The position numbers and the translations under genes were made by a program. A model generated the notes under the pieces. It was not told where the DNA came from. It saw nothing but the letters and a program-made list of their open reading frames with translations, and did no database searches. DNA of 64,000 nt, from positions 8,478,110-8,542,109 of the forward strand of contig NC_087197.1 of assembly GCF_035594125.1 (NCBI RefSeq), written 5' to 3'. Shown here one piece after another: positions 1-13,278 of the stretch; the first letter of the stretch is position 1, and every line of letters starts with the position of its first letter. The DNA is from Scylla paramamosain (taxonomy: Eukaryota > Arthropoda > Malacostraca > Decapoda > Portunidae).

Positions 1-2465
1 ATGCAAAGTACCGTATATAGGGAAACAAAAAGACTTCATGAGAAACTTGTATTATGAGTATTTTGAGGTTCTTAGGTACCAAAATGTTAAAGTGCATGAA
101 TAACACTCTATATGGAGAAACAGAAAAGCATTATTGAAGACATGTATCTCGACTGTATTTCATATTGTTAGGCAACAAATCACCAAAAGCATGCAAAGCG
201 ATATTTCCAGAAACGTGTCTTTTTGAGTGTTTATGAGCGTGCTAAGCACCAAAACCCTAAATGTATGGAAACCATCCTGTATGAGTAAACAAAATAATAT
301 AACTACATACATCTCTTTTCAGTGTTTTTTGAGGTATGTACCAAAACGCCAAAATGCATGCAAAAAAAAAAAAAAAAAGTATGGAGCAATAGTAAAAAAT
401 TACAAAAGAAACGTGTTTTTAGTGCTTTTCAACTCAATACGTAGAAAACGCCAAAATGTATGTAAATTACCCTATATCTCGTAACGAAAACATATTACAA
501 GAAACGTGTATTTTTTGTTTTGTTTTTGAGTTTCTTTGGTACCAAAACGAGAAAATGTATGCATAGCACCCTATATATAGAAACATAATATGATAACCAA
601 AAATTGGTATTTAGAGTGATTTTTCACATTGTTAGATACCAAAACGCCAAAATGTATGGAAAGTACCTTATATCGGGATAGGAAACGAGATTTCAAGAAA
701 CGGGTCTTTTGTGTGTTTGTGAGCATGCTAGGCACAAAAATGTTAAAAAAAAAAAAAAACGTAAAACAAACATTAATAAAACATCTTCTGAGAGTTTTTG
801 AGCTACTTACGTCGTAAAATGATAAAATGCATGCAAATGCTTTATGGAAAAACAAAATAACTTTAGCAAAAAACGTGTATTTTTTTCAGCTTTTTACGTA
901 CAAAAACGCTGAATTGCATGGAAAATAGTTTATAAGGGGAAACGAAAGAGCTTTACGAGAAACGTGTATTATGATTGTTTTTGAGCTTTTTAGGTACCAA
1001 ACCAGAAAAAAATATGTATGAATATCACACTATATAAAACAAACATAAATTATTATTAAAAAACTTGTATTTTGAATGTTTTTAACATTGTTAGGTATCA
1101 AAACGGCAAAGTGCATGGAAATATCCCTATAAGGGGAAACAGAACTACATTTCCAGAATCATATATTTTCAGTGTTTTTAACGTATTAGCAAGGAAAACG
1201 GTTAAAAAAAAAACATGAATTATATCCTTATGGAAAATAAAGAACGAGTGTTTTTGAGTTTTTTTTTACGTCTAAAACACCAAAATGCATACAAACTATC
1301 CTATATAGGGAACCGAAACGACATTACAAAAACGTTTATTATCATTATTTTTTTTTTTTTTAGCTTCTTAGGTACCAAAACGTTAAAACACATGAATAGC
1401 GCTTTATTTGGAGAAAAAGAAGATTAATACCAAAAACGTGTATTGTATTTCACATTATTAGGAGATATAACAGCAAAATGCATGCAAAGCACTCGATATT
1501 GAGAAACGAAAAGTCTTTACGAGAAATCTGTTTTTTGAGCTTCTTAAGTACCAAAACTCTAAAACGCATGAATAGCATTCTATATGAAAAAAAAAAAAAA
1601 AAACAGGACAATAGTTCCAAAAAACGTGTCTTTTGAGTGTTTTTTTTCAGTATCTTACGTACCAAAAACGCAAAAAAATGCATGCAAAACACAGTTTATG
1701 GAGAAAAAGAATAATATTACCAAAAACAAGTTTTTTGAGTGTTTTGTGAGCTTAGGTGGAAAAACGCCAAAATACATCCTTCTTAGGTACGAAAATTATA
1801 TATGGAGAAACGAAAAGGCATTACAAGAAACGTGTGTTATGAATGTTTTTGAGCTTCTTAGGTACCAACACGCAATAAACCATCAATAACATTCTATATG
1901 AAGATACAAAACATTACCAAATACGTGTTTTGAGTGTTTTTTTTTTCACATTCATAGATACCAAAACACCAAAATGCATCCAACGATCCCTATATAGGGA
2001 AAAGAAATGAAATTTCTAGTAACGTGTCTTTTATAAGTTTATTAGCATGTTAAGTACCAAAACGAAAAAAAATAAAATAAACAAATAAAAAATAAAAAAA
2101 AAACACCTTATATGGGTAACAAAACGTCACCGAAACCGTCTCTTTTCAGTGTTTTTCAGGTAATTACGTATCATAATGGTAAAACGCATGCAAAAAAAAA
2201 AAAACATTTATGGCGAGACATTATATATTTGCGAAAAAAAAAAAAAATTGTTTTTGAGTTTGTTACAAAAACGACAATATGCACACAAAGTAGACTATGG
2301 GAAACGAAAGGGCATTACCTGAAACGTGTATTATTAGTGCTTTTGAGCTTCTTAGGTACCAAAATGTTAAAAGGCATTAATAGCACTCTCTATGGAAAAA
2401 AAAAAAAAAAACATTACCAAAAACATGTGTTTTATGTATATTACACATTATTAGGTGCCAAAAAG

Positions 2466-2490
2466 CCCCCCCCCCAAAAAAAAAAAAAAA
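2466..2490. repeat. Poly-C / poly-A homopolymer pair
   Basis: Ten C residues are followed directly by fifteen A residues inside a type 2 monomer, where the consensus has a short accaaaacgcc stretch. This is either replication slippage or a sequencing or assembly artefact. It is the longest C run in the window outside the LINE fragment. Confidence 0.8.
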
Positions 2491-2822
2491 CAGGAAAAAA
2501 TAGGCTATAGTTGGGAAAGAAAATGATATTTCGTTAAACGTGTCTGTTCAGTGTTTATGATCGTGTTAGGCACCAAAATGTTTTTGAGCTACTTACGTAC
2601 CAAAACGCTAAAACGCACGTAAAACATGATTTATGGAGAAACAATAAAATTACGAAAAAAACAAGTATTTTAAGGGTATTCAGATTGTTACCTACGAAAA
2701 CGCCAAAATGTATGCAAAGTACCTAATATTAGGAAACGAAAAGACATTACAAGAAAAGTGTATTATCAGTGTTTTTAAGTTTTTGGTACCAAAACGTTAA
2801 AAGACATAAATAGTATTACTCT

Positions 2823-2850
2823 ATATGGAAAAATAAATAAATAAATAAAA
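2823..2850. repeat. Short (AAAT)n microsatellite
   Basis: A few tandem AAAT units lie in a type 1 monomer, replacing the usual gagaaacagaacaac stretch. It is a local slippage expansion with no other content. Confidence 0.75.
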
Positions 2851-5800
2851 GAAAATTACCAAAAAACGTGATTTTTGAGTTTTTTTTCACATTGTAAGAT
2901 AGCAAAAACGCCAAAATGCATGCAAAGTGCCCTCTCTAGGGAAATGAAACGACATTTCCAGAAACAAGTAAATTTTTTTTTTTTTTTTTTTTAGTGTTTA
3001 TGAGCGTGTTAGGCACAAAAACGCTAAAAAGGCATGGAAAAGTTCCTCTATGGGGAAAGCAAAACAACATTTCTAAAAACGTGTGTTTGGTGTATTTTTG
3101 AGCTATTTATGTACAAAAACCATAAAACGAATGGAAAACACCCTTTTAAATAGAAAGAGAATAACCTTAACAAAAACAAGTATTTAAATGCTTTTGAGTT
3201 TACGTACAAAATCGCCAAAATGCATGCAAAGAATGAGGAAATGAAAAGACATTGCGAGAGACGTGTGTTATGAGTGTTTTTGAGTTTCCTGTCTACGAAA
3301 ACGCGAAAACCCTGTAATAAAACTCTAAATGGAGAAACAGAACAACATCAAAAGAAAAAAACAAACGTGTTTTGTGTATTCTTTACACTGTTAAGTAATT
3401 AAATGCATAAATACATATAAGGTACCCTATATCAGGAAAAAAAAAAAAGACATTTCCAGGAACATGTTTTTTGAGTGATTATGATCTTGTTAGGTACCAA
3501 AACGCAAAAATGCATGCAAACACTCTTCATGTAGAAAACATGATAATATTACTGAAACCAAGTATTTCGAGAGTTTTTGAGCTTATTACGTAGAAAATGC
3601 CAAAATGCTTGATTACGCGATCTGAGGAAACAAAAACACATTAAGAGAAACTTGTGTTATGAGTGTTTTTTTTTCAGTTTCTTAGGTACTAAAACGCTAA
3701 AACGCCTAAATATATGGAGACAATTAACATTATAAAAAACTTGCATTTTGAGTGTATTTCACATGGTTAGGTACCAAAACGCCAAAATGTACGCAAAGCA
3801 CACTTTATAGGGAAAAGGAAACGATATTTCCAGAAATGTGTTTTTTGAGTGTTTATGAGCGTGTTCGGCACCAAAACGGTTAAAAAAGCATGAAAAGTAC
3901 CCAATATGGAAAAAAAAAACATCATTACCAAAAACGTTTCTCTTTGGTCTTTTTGAACGACTTACGAAAACGCTAAGAAGCATGCAAAACAACTTTTATG
4001 GAGAAACAGTATATGTAATAAAATTGTGTGTTTTGAGTGCTTTTTCAGCTTGTTTCGTAGAAAAATGCCAAAATTCATGCAAAAACGAAAAGACATCACG
4101 AAAACGCTAAAACAGGTGTAAATAATCTTTATATAGGAACACAACATTAACAAAAGCGAGTATTTTTATTGCTTTTCACATAATTAGGTAACAAAAAAGC
4201 CTAACAATTCGAAATAGACTCAAAATATGTTATTAATAATGTTATGTGTCTTCATATAAAGTGCTATTCATGCGTTTTAGCGTTTTTGTACCTAAGAACC
4301 AAAAACATTCATAATAAACGTTTCTCGTAAAGTCTTTTCGTTTCGAAAGATGCTTTCATGTAACAATTTCATTTCCCCATATCAAGGGCTTTCCATGCAT
4401 TTTGGCGTTTCGGTACCTAATAATGTGAAATATGCTCAAAACACACGTTTTTGTTAATGTTGTTCTGTTTCTTAATAGAGTGATGTTTATAGGTTTAGCG
4501 TTTTAATACCTAAAATGTAAAAAAAAAAAAATTATAATACATGTTTTTCGTAATGTCATTACGTCTACCTATTAAGAGTATTTTTCATCCATTTTAATGT
4601 TTTTGTATCCAAGAAACTCAAAAAACTCTCAAAATACTTGTTTTTGGTAATGATATTCTTCTACATAAAAAGTGTTTTGCATGCTTTTTTAGGGTTTCGG
4701 TACGTAAGAGGCTGAAAAACACTCAAAAGACACGTTTTTTGATAAAGTTGTTTTCTATTCCCATTTATGGTGTTTACCATTGCATTTTAGCGTTTTGGTG
4801 ACAAGCATACAAAGAAACACTAAAAAAAAAACACACATTTTATCGTTTCCGAATATATTGGTACTTATCAATGTGGAAAAAAAAAAAAAAAAAAAACACA
4901 CAAATTACGCGGTTTTTGGTAATGTTGTTCTGTTTTGTCGTATAAGGTGGTATTAATGCGTTTTCGCATTTCGGTACCTGGGAAGCTCAAAAACACTTAT
5001 AATACACTTTTCTTCTAATGTCTTTTTTGTTTCCCCACATAGTAAACTTTTCATATATTTTAGTGTTATTCTATGTAACACGCTCAAAAACACACAAAAT
5101 ACTTGTTTTTTGGTAATGTTATTTTGTTTCTGCATAAAGGGTGTTTTGCATGCATTTTACCTTTTTGGTACATAAGAAGTTCAAAAACACCCAAAAAGTC
5201 ATGTTTTTCGTTAAGTCGTTTTGTATTCCCAAATAAAGTGATTTCCATGCTTTTTAGCGTATTGGTGCTTAACACGCTCAAAAACATTTAAAAGATACGT
5301 TTCTGGAAATCTCGTTTTTACCCATATAGAGGATTTTCAATGCATTTTGGTGATTTGCTATTTATTAATGTGAAAACACTCAAAATACACTTTTTTTTGG
5401 TCTCGATATCGAGTACTATTCTTGAGTTTCAGCATTTTGTTACCTCGTGATGTTCAAAAACACTTATAATAGATTTTCTTCGTAATGTCCTTTCGTTTCC
5501 CCATATAACGTTATTTTCATGCATTTTTTGCATTTTTGTACGTAACACGCTAAAAACACTCGAAATAGTTATTTTTTGTAATATTCTTTTTCTCCATAAA
5601 GTGTATAACATTAAAAAGACACGTTTTTTTCGTAATGATGTTTTATATTGCCATATACGTTGCTTTGCATGCATTTTGGTGTTTTGTTAAATACACTCAA
5701 AATATATGTTTTAGGTAATGTTTTTTTTTCTTGTTTTTTTCATATTTAGTGCTGTCAATGCGTTTTAGCGTCTTTGTACCTAAAAAGGTAAAAAAAAAAA

Positions 5801-5917
5801 ACGATTATAATAGATCTCTCATAATGTCCTTTCGTTTCCCAAAATAGAGGATTTTGCATATGTTTTGGCGTTTCTTTACGTAACAAGCTCAAAAACACTC
5901 AAAATACTTGTTTTTCG

Positions 5918-5918
<1 letters not shown>

Positions 5919-5996
<78 letters not shown>
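5919..5996. repeat. (TA)n microsatellite, first tract
   Basis: About 38 uninterrupted TA units begin directly after cgtaa of a reverse-sense monomer and are separated from the next TA tract by about 18 bases of non-TA sequence. The open frames over it encode only alternating Ile-Tyr and are artefacts. Confidence 0.97.
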
Positions 5997-6001
<5 letters not shown>

Positions 6002-6011
6002 CTCTAAAACA

Positions 6012-6309
<298 letters not shown>

Positions 6310-7967
6310 GTGTTTTGCATGTTTTAGAGTTTTATTGCTAAAGAAATTCTAAAACCCTGAAAAGACACGTTCGTAATGTTGTTTTACATGTATATTCCCA
6401 TATAGGGTGATTTCCATACTTTTTAGTGTTATGATGCCTAATACGAAAAAATAATAATAATAAGTAAAATAAAAACCCTTAAAAGACATTTTTCTTGTAA
6501 TGTAGTTTTATTTCCCTATATAGGTGACTGTGAATACATTATGGCATTTTGGTACATAATAATAATATTAAAAAAAACACTCAAAATACAAATTATTGGT
6601 AATGTTGTTCTGATTTGTCGATATAAAGTGCACTATAAAATTCATGCGTTTTAGTATTTTGCTACCTAAGAAGCTCTAAAACTCTCATAATACACGTTTT
6701 TTCCTAATGTCTTTTCGTTTAACATTACAGAGTCTTTTGCTTCATTCTGGCATTTTTCCACGTACTAAGCTCAAAAACAAACAAAAACACGTTTTTGATG
6801 TACTGTTTCTTCATGTTTTTTTTTTTTTTGCAAGCGTTTCAGCGTTTTTGGTATTTAAGTAGCTCAAAAACACTATAAAGAGACGTTTTGGTAATGTCTT
6901 GTTCTCCCATATAGGGTACTTTCCCTCCTTTTTTTTTTTATCATTTCGGTGTTTGCACGCACATAAATATTAGAAAAAAAAAACACGTTTCTGGAAATCT
7001 CGCTTCCTTTCTCCATATAGGGTGCTTTCCACGGATTTTAATACCTAACAATATGATATACATTCAAAATAACACGTAATGTAATTCTGTTTCTCTCTAT
7101 AGAGTGTTATTCATACTCATTCATAGCGTTTTGGTACTTATGAAACTAAAAAAATACTCATAATACACGTTTTTCGTAATGTTTATCGATTTCCCCATTT
7201 AGGGTACTTTGCTTACTTTTTGGCGTTTTTCTACGAAACAAGTTGAAAAAGCACTCAAAATACTTATTTTCTTAATGTTATTAATAATATTTTGCATGCG
7301 TTTCAAAGTTTTGGTACATAAGTTGCTCAAAAACAGTGGAAAAAAACGTTTCTGGTATTGTGTTGTTTTCCAATATAGGCTGCTTTTTTTTTCTTTTTTC
7401 CTTTTGGTATCTAACACACTCATTAACAAAAGACACTTTTCTTGAAATCTCGTTTTCTTTCACCATATAGGGTGTTTTGTTTGCATTTTGGAGTTTTGGT
7501 ACCTGACAATGTGAAATACACTCAAAATACATGTTTTTGGAAATATTGCTCTTTTTTTTTTCCTATAGAGTGCTAATTATTGCCCTTTAGCGGTTTGTTA
7601 CCTAAGAAGTAAAAAAAAAAAAAACACCTTTCTCGTAATATTTTTTTTTCATTTAACCAAATAGGGTACTTGGAATGTATTTTGACGTTTTTCACGTAAC
7701 AGCCTCAAAACAATAAAAAAAAAACTTGTTTTTGGTAATGTTATTCTGTTTCTCCATCAAGGGTGTTTTGCATGCGTTTTAGCGTTCTGATACATAAGTT
7801 GATCAAAAATACTGAAAAGAGACATTTTTGTTAATGTTTTGTTTTCCATTACAGTGTGATTTCCATGCTTTTCATCGTTTTGGAGCTAGAACACTGATAA
7901 ACACTCAAAAGACACCTTTCTGGAAAACTCATTTCCTTTCGCATGCATGTGTACTTAACAATAAGAA

Positions 7968-8037
7968 TTATAAGTTTTTGGTAATGTTTTGGTACAAGTT
8001 TTTGGTAATGCAATTACAAGTTTTTGGTAATGTTATT
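7968..8037 (-). repeat. Local triplication of a 17-base satellite box
   Basis: The string aagtttttggtaatg occurs three times within about 70 bases, separated by ttttggtac and caattac. In a normal monomer it occurs once. It is the reverse-sense form of the cattaccaaaaac segment, expanded locally by slippage or short-range recombination. Confidence 0.8.
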
Positions 8038-8929
8038 ATGTTTCCATGAAGATTTTTTTTTTTTTTTTTTTTTGCATCCGGCTTAGGTTTTTGGTATGTA
8101 ATAAGCTCAAAACACTTAAAAGACTCGTTTTCCTTAGTGTTGTTTTGTTGTTCAAATCAAGTGATTTCCAAGCTTTATATCGGTTTAGTATCTAAACACT
8201 CAAAAGACAAGTTTCTGGAAACATCGTTTCATTTCCTCATAAAGGTTACTTTGCATGCATTTTTGCGTTTTCTACGTAACAAGCTCATAAACACATAAAA
8301 TACTTGTTTTTGGCAATTTTATTCTGTTTCTCCATAAAGAGTGTTTTGCAAGCGTATTAGCATTTTGGTACGTAAGAAGCTCAAAAAGATTGAAAAGACA
8401 TGTTTTTGATAAAGTTTTTTATTCCCATATGGTGATCTTTCCATGCTTTTTAGCATTCTGATACCTAGCAGTTTCATAAACATTCAAAAGACACGTTTCA
8501 TTAAATTTAGTTTTGTTTGTTAGTTAGTGGGCTTCCATACATTTTGGCTTTTTGGCACCTAACAATATGAAAAAACACTCAAAATACACGTTTTTGGTAA
8601 TGTTGTTATGTTTATCCATACAGAGTGCTATTCATGCGTTTTCACATTTTGCTAACTAAGAAGCTCAAATTTACTCATAATACACGTTTCTCGTAATGTC
8701 TTTTTCTTTCTTCATATAGAATACTTTCCATACATTATGGCGTTTTTCTACCTAACAAGCTCAAAAACTCTCAAACGATTTCTTTTTGGTGATATTATTC
8801 TGTTTTTCCGTAAAGCGTGTTTTTCATGCATTTTACCTTCTTGGTACGTAAGAAGCTGAAAAAAAAACTCAAAAGACACGTTTTTGGCAGTTTTTTTATT
8901 TTCTTTTATAATTTCCAAGTATATGTGTA

Positions 8930-11900
8930 TATGAACTTGTTAACCACAAAACAGTAAAAAGCATGAAAACTTCCCTATACTGGAAAAGCAAAAACAATAT
9001 TTTTTCAGTATTTTTCAGCTACTAACGTACAAAAACGCTAAAATGCTTGCAAAAATCCCTTCATGGAAAAAACAAATAACCTTACCAGAAACTAGTATTT
9101 CATTTTATTTCTTAAGCTTATCACGTACAAAAGCGCCAAAATGCATGCAAAGTACACTATATATGGATACGAAAGTGCATTACGAGAAACGTGCATTATG
9201 AGTGTTTTCATATTATTAGGTACCAAAACGCTAAAGCGAATGAATAGCACTCTATATGGAGAAACAAAAACGCTAAAATGCATGAAAACCATGATATATG
9301 AGGGAAAATACGACACTTCTAGAAACGTGTTTTTTTCAGTGTTTGTAAGCGTATTAGGTACCAAAACGCTAAAAAGCAAGGAAAGAACTATACATGCGAA
9401 AACAAAACATTACAAAAAAGTTTTTTCATTGTTTTGAGCTACTTATACTAAAACGCAAAGGCGCATGCAAAATACCTTTTATGGAGAAACGGGAAAACGT
9501 GTATTTTTAATGTTTTAAGCTAATTACGTAAAAAAATGTCAAAATTCATGTAAAGTTCCCAATATGGGGAAACGAAAAGACATTACGAGAAACGTATATT
9601 GTAAGTGTTTTAGACCTTATTAGGTTGAAAAATACGAAAATGCATGAATACCACTCTATATGGAGTAACAGAGCAACATTACTAAAAACGTGTATTTTGT
9701 TTGTTTTCACAATGTTATGTACCAAAACGTCGAAATTCATGCAAAGTGCAATCTATGGGAGAAACGAAACGAAATTTTCAGAAACGTGAATTTTGAGTGT
9801 TTATGAGCGTGTTAGGCACCAAAACTCTAAAAAATAAAAATGGAAAGCATCCTATATGGGAATACAAAACAAAATTACCCCAAAAATAGTATTTTTTTTA
9901 GTGCTTTTGAGCTATTTTTATATCAAAATGCTTGAACAGACGCAAAACATGCTTTATGGAGAAACAAAATAACAATACAAAAAAAAAAAAACTATATTTT
10001 CAGTGTTTTTGAGGTATGTAAGTAGAAAAACGCCGAAATGTATGCAAAGTTCCCTATGCCGGGAAACGAAGACATTTCGAGAAACGTGTATTATAAGAGC
10101 TTTTCAGCTTTTTAGGTACGAAACACAAAGGCACCTTAATAGTATTCTATATGGAGAAACAAAACAACACGAATGAAAATATATATTTTGAGTGGTTTTC
10201 ATATAATTAGGTACCAAAACGCAAAAATACATGCAAAGACTTCTAAAAGATGACACAAAATGACATTAAAAGAAACCTATCTTTAGAGAGTGTTTGTACG
10301 TGTTAGGCACCAAAACACTAAGAAGTATGAAAAGAGCACTATGTTGGAAGGGAAAAAGAAATAACGTGACTTTTCACGTGTTTGGAAGTGTTTAAATTCA
10401 TAATGTACCAAAACGATAAAACATGCAAAACACCCTTCCTGCAGAAACAAAAACATTACCAAAAACGAGCATTTTTAGCGATTTTTCAGCTTGTTATGTA
10501 CAAAAGCGTCAAAATGCATATAAAGTACCCTATATAAGAAAACGAAAAGACTTTAAGAGAAACTAGTATTATGATTTTTTTTTTTTAGCTTATTAGGTAC
10601 CAAAACGATAAAACGTATGATTTGCATTCTCTATGAAGAAAACGCGTATTTTAAGTGTATTTAGCTTTGTTAGGTATCAAAACGCCAAAATGCATGCAAA
10701 GCACCCGATATGGGGAAAATAAACGACATTTCCAGAAACATGTCTTTTAAGAGTTTATGATTTTGTTAGGCACAAAAAGCTCTTAAGAAGCATGGAAAGT
10801 GTCGTAAATGGGAAAACATTAAGTGTTTTGAGGTACTTACATACCAAACCGCTACAACGGTTGCAAAACACACTTTATGGAGAAATTCAACACCTTTACC
10901 AAAAACATGCATTTTGAGAGATTTTGAGCCTGTTACATACAAAAACGATAAAATTCGTGGATATAACCCTAAAAGGGGAAAATAAAACATTAAAAGAAAC
11001 GTATATTTTGAGTGCTATTGAGCTTCATAGGTACCAGAACACTAAAACGTATTAACAATACTGTATATGGAGAAACAGAACAAGATTAACCAAAACTTGT
11101 GTTTTAAGGCCTTTTTGACGTTATTAGGTACCGCAACGCGAAAATGCATGCAAAGCATACATTTCCAGAAACATGTCCTTTCAGTGTTTATGAGCGAGTT
11201 AGGTACCAAGTAGCTAAAAACCAAGGAAAGCACCCTATAGGAGAAAACAAAAGATTACAAAAACTTTTCTTTTCAGTGCTTATAAGCTACGTATATACAA
11301 AAACACTTAAACGCATCCAAAATGCTTTTTTTTTGGAAACACTGAATAACATTATCAAAAAAGCGTGTATTTTCAATGTTTTGAGCTTGTTACGTAACCA
11401 AAGTAACCAAAGACATTATGAGAAACTTATATTAAGAGCGTTTTTGAGCTTCTCACGTACCAAAACGCGAAAATGCATGAATTATACTCTCTTTGGAGAA
11501 ACACAACAATATTAGATACCAAAACGCTAAAAAGCAACAAAAGCTCCCTATTTGGAAAAGCAAAACATTACCAAAAGCGTGTCTTTTGAGAGATTTTACA
11601 GCTACTTACGTACCAAAACGCTAAAATGCATGCAAAGCACATTTTATGGAGAAACAGAATAACATTACCAGAAACGTGTATTTTGATTTTTTTTTTTTAG
11701 CTTCTTACGTATAAAAAAAATAGCAAAAATGCATTCAAAGTATCCTAAATGGCGATACGAAAAGAAATAAAAAGACACCTCATTTATCAGTGTTTTGAGA
11801 TTCTTAGGTAGCAAAATGCATAAACGCATGTATAACATTATATATGAAGAAACAAAAGAACATTACCGAAAACGTATATTTTGAGTGTTTTTTTTCACAT

Positions 11901-12339
11901 TGTTACGTAACAAAACGCCAAAATGCATGGAAATCACCCAATATGAATAAAATAAAGGACATTACGAGAAAGATGTATTATTAGTGTATTTGAGCATCTT
12001 AGGTACCAAACGCGAAAACTATTTAGTACCACTGTATATGGAGAAACAGAACATTACCAAAAACGTTTATTTTGAGTGTTTTTCACAATTTTATGTACCA
12101 AAACGTCAAAATGACTCCAGAGCACCATCTATGGAAAAATGAAACGACATTTCCAGAAACATGTCTTTTGAGTGTTGATGAACGTGGTAGGTACCAAAGT
12201 TATAAAAAGCATGGAAAGCTACCTATATGAGAGAAGAAAACAACCAAAAATTTATCTTTTGAGTATTTTCAGCTGCTTACGTACCATAACGCTGAGATGT
12301 ATGCAAAACACCCTTTATTACCATAAACAATTTTTTTTC
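8930..12339 (+). repeat. Satellite array block 3, 5-monomer HOR, forward sense
   Basis: The array returns to forward sense after a switch near 8,900-8,930, where a short AT-rich segment (tttccaagtatatgtg) does not match the monomer. Types 1-5 follow in order with many point changes and some fused monomers; for example, near 9,265 a type 1 monomer runs straight into a later one at gagaaacaaaaacgc. The block ends in a type 4 monomer cut by LINE-1. No gene is seen. Confidence 0.92.
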
Positions 12340-13073
12340 TTTTTACATATAAAATTCCCTTTTCTTCAATGACACTCAACTGCTTCCCTCTTCTACACTG
12401 AACATCCTCGGTCTGTCCTTTACTTATAATCTAAACTGGAAACTTCACATCTCATCTCTAGCTAAAACAACTTCTATGAAATTAGGTGTTCTGAGACGTC
12501 TCCGCCAGTTTTTCTCACCCCCCCAGTTGCCTTATCCGTCCATGTATGGAGTATGCTTCACATGTCTGGGGGGGGGGGATTCCACTCATACTGCTCTTCT
12601 AGACAGGGTGGAATCAAAAGGTTTTCGTCTCATCAACTCCTCTCCTCTAACTGACTGTCTTCAGCCCCTCTCTCACCGCCGCAATGTTGCATATCTAGCT
12701 GTCTTCTACCGCTATTTTCATGCCAACTGCTCTTCTGATCTTGCTAACTGCATGCCTCCCCTCCTTCCGCGGCCTCGCTGCACAAGACTTTCTTCTTTCT
12801 CTCACCCCTATTCTGTCCACCTCTCTAACGCAAGAGTTAACCAGTATTCTCAATCATTCATCCCTTTCTCTGGTAAACTCTGGAACTCCCTGCCTGCTTC
12901 TGTATTTCCACCTTCCTATGACTTGAATTCCTTCAAGAGGGAGGTTTCAAGACACTTATCCACCAATTTTTGACCACTGCTTTGACCCTTTTATGGGACT
13001 GGCATTTCAGTGGGCATTTTTTTTATTAGATTTTTGTTGCCCTTGGCCAGTATCCTTCCTACATAAAAAAAAA
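12340..13073 (+). mobile_element. LINE-1: 5'-truncated non-LTR retrotransposon, 3' end only
   Basis: This is a GC-richer, non-satellite segment that interrupts a satellite monomer. It carries the last part of a LINE ORF2-type polyprotein, then a stop, an untranslated 3' stretch (gggactggcatttcagtg, then gttgcccttggccag) and an A run at 13,065-13,073. This is the expected structure of an element inserted by target-primed reverse transcription and heavily truncated at its 5' end. The left boundary is uncertain by about 20 bases (12,340-12,365). I found no convincing target-site duplication, and about half a monomer appears missing at the site. The poly(A) tail suggests a Jockey-like element, but the clade is uncertain. 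Confidence 0.85.
12366..12973 (+). pseudogene. C-terminal fragment of LINE reverse-transcriptase polyprotein (broken)
   Basis: This is the C-terminal end of a non-LTR retrotransposon polyprotein, downstream of the reverse-transcriptase catalytic core, so no polymerase active site is present. The reading frame is open well upstream of the Met at 12,476: from 12,366 it reads DTQLLPSSTLN, then ILGLSFTYNLNWKLHISSLA. That Met is therefore internal, and the true element start lies far outside the fragment. Near 12,530 a short deletion shifts the frame. The expected segment RPCMEYASHVW is then legible only in another frame from about 12,537, and an 11-G run at 12,568-12,578 puts the frame back. After that STHTALLDRVESK, FYRYFHANCSSDLANCM and SFIPFSGKLWNSLPASVFPP are readable to the stop at about 12,973. 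I recognise these strings from crustacean Jockey-like elements by memory only. It is non-functional. Confidence 0.85.
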
Positions 13074-13258
13074 GAAACATAACTGCATGCAAAACACTTT
13101 GCAAGGGGAAACGAAAAGACATTAGAAGAAACTTTTATTATGAGAGTTTTTTTTATTTTTTATTTCTAAGGTACCAAGACCTATTTGACACATATGGAGA
13201 AAAGAACAAGATTACAAAAATGTGCTTTTTGAGTGTTTTTCACATTGTTAGGTAAGAA
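13074..13258 (+). repeat. Satellite remnant between LINE-1 and the 13.26-kb strand switch
   Basis: About two forward-sense monomers occur here. One is type 5, recognisable by gcatgcaaaac and gaaacgaaaagacatta. The other is a type 1 monomer ending tttttcacattgttaggta. They show that LINE-1 sits inside the 5-mer array rather than at its edge. Confidence 0.88.
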
Positions 13259-13278
13259 AACACTCTATAAAGAGTGTT
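13259..13278. repeat. Perfect 8-bp-stem palindrome at strand switch
   Basis: The sequence aacactctataaagagtgtt has 8-base arms around a 4-base centre. It lies exactly where forward 5-mer satellite joins reverse 11-mer satellite. Type 1 (forward) carries cactctata and monomer f (reverse) carries ctctataaagagtg, so the join probably used that shared heptamer and created the palindrome. Confidence 0.85.

Larger units (their letters stand above)
1..4200 (+). repeat. Satellite array block 1, 5-monomer HOR, forward sense
   Basis: This is a continuous run of degenerate monomers of about 95 bp in the ggtaccaaaacgc sense. Five types recur in order. Type 1 carries gcatgaatagcactctat and ends tttcacattgtt. 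Type 2 carries gacatttccagaaacg and ends tatgagcgtgtt. Type 3 starts aggcaccaaaacgct with agcatggaaag and ends gagctactt. Type 4 carries caaaacaccctttatggag and ends gagcttgtt. Type 5 carries gacattacgagaaacg with tattatgagtg and ends gagcttctt. Type 1 starts near 70, 538 and 990, giving a unit of roughly 450-470 bp. Some units have lost monomers, for example around 1,090-1,370. Homopolymer A and T runs of 8-18 bases are scattered through it. Open frames here are AT-rich repeat translations, not genes. Confidence 0.93.

Noticed and set aside
12720..12926. Second open frame inside LINE-1
   Set aside because: It overlaps the recognisable LINE polyprotein fragment in another frame and has no similarity that I recognise.
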